Shown here piece after piece: positions 5,905 to 7,871 of a stretch of DNA of 7,871 bases; positions within the stretch are counted from its first letter, which is position 1; each line of letters starts with the position of its first letter. The stretch spans positions 1 to 7,871 of the forward strand of contig SYGW01000037.1 in assembly GCA_005800255.1 (NCBI GenBank), read 5' to 3'. This DNA comes from Nitrospiraceae bacterium (GTDB taxonomy: Bacteria > Nitrospirota > Nitrospiria > Nitrospirales > Nitrospiraceae). A model generated the notes under the pieces. That model had not been told where the DNA came from. It saw nothing but the letters and a program-made list of their open reading frames with translations, and did no database searches. The position numbers and the translations under genes are program-made.

Positions 5905-7871
5905 TTAGGCGCCGCCTTCCTCTGGAACAGCCTCGGTCGATTCCGCCAACCGCGCGACGGCCACGACCCGGTCGCCCTCGCCGTCGAGATCCAGAATCCG
6001 AACCCCCTGGGTGTTCCGGCCGATCTCGCGGAATCCGTCCACCTTGCACCGCAGCACCTTGCCATGCGCGGCCATCAACATGATCTCGTCCCCATCCCGG
6101 ACTTGCAGGAACCCGACGGCGAGTCCATTGCGCTCATTGGTCTTCACGCTGATGATGCCCTTGCCCCCGCGCCCCTGGATGCGATACTCGTTCACCGGCG
6201 TGCGCTTTCCGTAGCCGCCTTCCGTGACCGTGAGGATTTGGGTGGTGGAGTCCGGCGTGATAGTTTCCATCCCGATGACTTCGTTGCCTTCTTCCAGAGT
6301 GATACCGCGCACTCCGTGCGCCGTGCGGCCCATGGGCCTGACTTCATCTTCCTTGAATCGGATCGTGATGCCCTTCTTGGTGCCCAATAGGATTTCCCGC
6401 TGGCCGTCGGTCACATGCACGCTGATAAGCCGATCCCCCTTGTCCAACGACAGCGCGATGATGCCGCCCTGGCGGGGATTGCCGTAGGCCGAAAGCTCCG
6501 TTTTCTTGATGATCCCCTGCTTGGTCGCCATAACCACGAACCGGTCGTCGCGGAATTCTTTGACCGGCACCGTCGCGGTGACCTTCTCATCGCCGGAGAG
6601 GGCCAGCAAGTTCACCAGCGCCTTGCCCTTGGCGGCCCGGCCCGCGTCCGGAATCTCATGGACCTTCAGCCAATAGACCTTCCCGGCGTCCGTGAAGAAC
6701 AGGAGCGACTCGTGCGTGGAAGCGGTGAAGAGGGTCACGACGAAATCCTCTTCCTTGACCCCCATCCCGATCTTGCCCTTGCCGCCGCGTTTCTGCGCCC
6801 GATAGAGGGTCACCGGATTCCGTTTGATGTACCCGGCATGCGAAATCGTGACGACCACTTCTTCGTTCGCGATCATGTCTTCCAGCGTGATTTCCGCTTC
6901 TTCTTTCACGATCTGCGTCCGGCGCTCGTCCTTGTAGGCTTCGCGCACCTCGATCAGCTCGTCCTTGATGATCGTGCGCACTAGCGCTTCGCTGCTCAGG
7001 ATCGACTTCAGCCGCTCGATCTGCTTCAAAACCTCTTTGTATTCTTCGATGAGCTTGTTCCGCTCCAATTGCGTGAGCCGCTGTAGCCGCATCTCCAGAA
7101 TCGCATTCGATTGGATTTCGCTCAGCGTAAATCCCCGCATCAAGCCCACGCGGGCCTCATCGGGCGATGGCGCCCGCCGGATCAAGGCAATGACGGCGTC
7201 CAGGTTGTCGAGCGCGATCTTGAGGCCTTCGAGGATATGGGCCCGCTCTTCCGCCTTGCGCAGTTCGAACGCGGTCCGGCGCACCACGACCTCGCGCCGG
7301 TGCTCGATGAAATGGTGCAGGATCTGCTTGAGGTTCAACACCTCCGGTCGCTTGTTCACCAGCGCAAGCATGATGACCCCGAAGGTCGTCTGGAGCTGCG
7401 TAAGCTTGTACAGATTGTTCAGGGTAATGAGCGGGATCTCGCCGCGCTTGAGCTCGATGACGACACGGATGCCGTCCCGGTCTGACTCGTCGCGCAGATC
7501 GGAAATGCCCTTGATCCGTTCGTCCCGGATCAGCTCGGCGATCTTTTCGATCAACTTGGACTTATTGACCTGGTAGGGCAGCTCCGTGACGATCAGCCGT
7601 TCGCGATCCGTCCGCTCATCGGTCTCGATCTTCACTTTCGCCCGCAAGGTCAGAAGGCCGCGTCCGCTTTCGTAGGCGTCTTTGATGCCGGCTGTGCCAT
7701 AGATGAAGCCGGCCGTCGGGAAGTCGGGGCCGGGGATCTTCTTCATCAACTGGGGAATCGTGATGTCCGGATTGTCCAGGAACTGGAGGAGGCCCTCGAT
7801 CACTTCGCCGACATTGTGGGTCGGAATGTTGGTGGCGTATCCCACCGCGATGCCGCCGGCGCCGTTGACGA
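5905..7871 (-). CDS. gyrA: DNA gyrase subunit A, 3' portion (N-terminus beyond window)
   Basis: GyrA cuts and rejoins DNA in the A2B2 gyrase, which introduces negative supercoils. The window holds the last 654 codons, beginning at VNGAGGIAVGYATNIPTHN, about residue 165 of a typical GyrA. The catalytic Tyr and the quinolone-resistance region therefore lie outside. The remaining breakage-reunion domain shows IPGPDFPTAGFIYG and the coiled-coil tower. The C-terminal beta-pinwheel follows, starting at the GyrA box QKRGGKG (6795-6775), the motif needed for DNA wrapping. This box separates it from ParC. A second copy, QGRGGKG (6177-6157), sits in a later blade, as also occurs in other GyrA proteins. 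A short acidic tail (ESTEAVPEEGGA) ends the protein. VGYATNIP has Tyr where Met is most common. The reading frame is intact, and the predicted full length of about 820 is ordinary. Confidence 0.97.
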   Translation of the reverse strand, partial: VNGAGGIAVGYATNIPTHNVGEVIEGLLQFLDNPDITIPQLMKKIPGPDFPTAGFIYGTAGIKDAYESGRGLLTLRAKVKIETDERTDRERLIVTELPYQVNKSKLIEKIAELIRDERIKGISDLRDESDRDGIRVVIELKRGEIPLITLNNLYKLTQLQTTFGVIMLALVNKRPEVLNLKQILHHFIEHRREVVVRRTAFELRKAEERAHILEGLKIALDNLDAVIALIRRAPSPDEARVGLMRGFTLSEIQSNAILEMRLQRLTQLERNKLIEEYKEVLKQIERLKSILSSEALVRTIIKDELIEVREAYKDERRTQIVKEEAEITLEDMIANEEVVVTISHAGYIKRNPVTLYRAQKRGGKGKIGMGVKEEDFVVTLFTASTHESLLFFTDAGKVYWLKVHEIPDAGRAAKGKALVNLLALSGDEKVTATVPVKEFRDDRFVVMATKQGIIKKTELSAYGNPRQGGIIALSLDKGDRLISVHVTDGQREILLGTKKGITIRFKEDEVRPMGRTAHGVRGITLEEGNEVIGMETITPDSTTQILTVTEGGYGKRTPVNEYRIQGRGGKGIISVKTNERNGLAVGFLQVRDGDEIMLMAAHGKVLRCKVDGFREIGRNTQGVRILDLDGEGDRVVAVARLAESTEAVPEEGGA

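Noticed and set aside
6157..6177. A second GyrA-box-like motif (QGRGGKG) as an unusual duplication
   Set aside because: GyrA pinwheel blades are repeats, and a second such motif near the end occurs in other gyrases as well, so this is ordinary.
5179..6390. A 403-codon plus-strand ORF antisense to gyrA and the membrane protein gene
   Set aside because: It is a GC-driven shadow. It is Arg/Pro/His-rich, has no recognisable domain, and lies opposite GyrA, whose reading is unambiguous.

Overview
The window is about 60% or more G+C by eye and reads as chromosomal DNA of a Gram-negative bacterium. It carries an inner-membrane RND efflux pump with a lipoprotein periplasmic adaptor. It also has a DciA-type (DUF721) helicase-loader candidate next to gyrA. 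The protein style (GyrA, SmpB, DciA and the unknown membrane protein) fits the Nitrospirota/Nitrospira group best. That is an impression from memory, not a search result.

Layout. Apart from dciA, every gene runs on the minus strand, so read from the right. Positions 7871 to 5905 hold the last ~80% of gyrA. Next comes an unrecognised one-span membrane protein (5862 to 5254), whose 3' end overlaps tail-to-tail by 47 bp with dciA, the only plus-strand gene (4812 to 5300). A 131-bp divergent region (4681-4811) separates dciA from smpB (4680 to 4207). After smpB come a possible 36-codon ORF joined to it by a GTGA overlap, a pirin-family cupin, a FrnE-like DsbA-family thiol oxidoreductase, an RND membrane-fusion lipoprotein, and the first 404 codons of an RND permease that runs off the left edge.

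How the genes may work together. The right half is replication and translation housekeeping: gyrase A supercoils DNA, DciA is expected to load the replicative helicase, and SmpB works with tmRNA in ribosome rescue. The left half is a plausible stress and detoxification group. Pirin and FrnE have links to redox or oxidative stress in other bacteria, and the adaptor/permease pair should form a tripartite efflux pump. The outer-membrane channel and the rest of the permease would lie beyond position 1.

I see no rRNA, tRNA, tmRNA, CRISPR array, insertion sequence or integrase, and no convincing intrinsic terminator. No gap exceeds about 205 bp. I found no convincing new biological system. The best leads are a probable leaderless dciA transcript, the 47-bp convergent overlap, the small ORF coupled to smpB, and a perfect inverted repeat over a possible promoter of the efflux genes.
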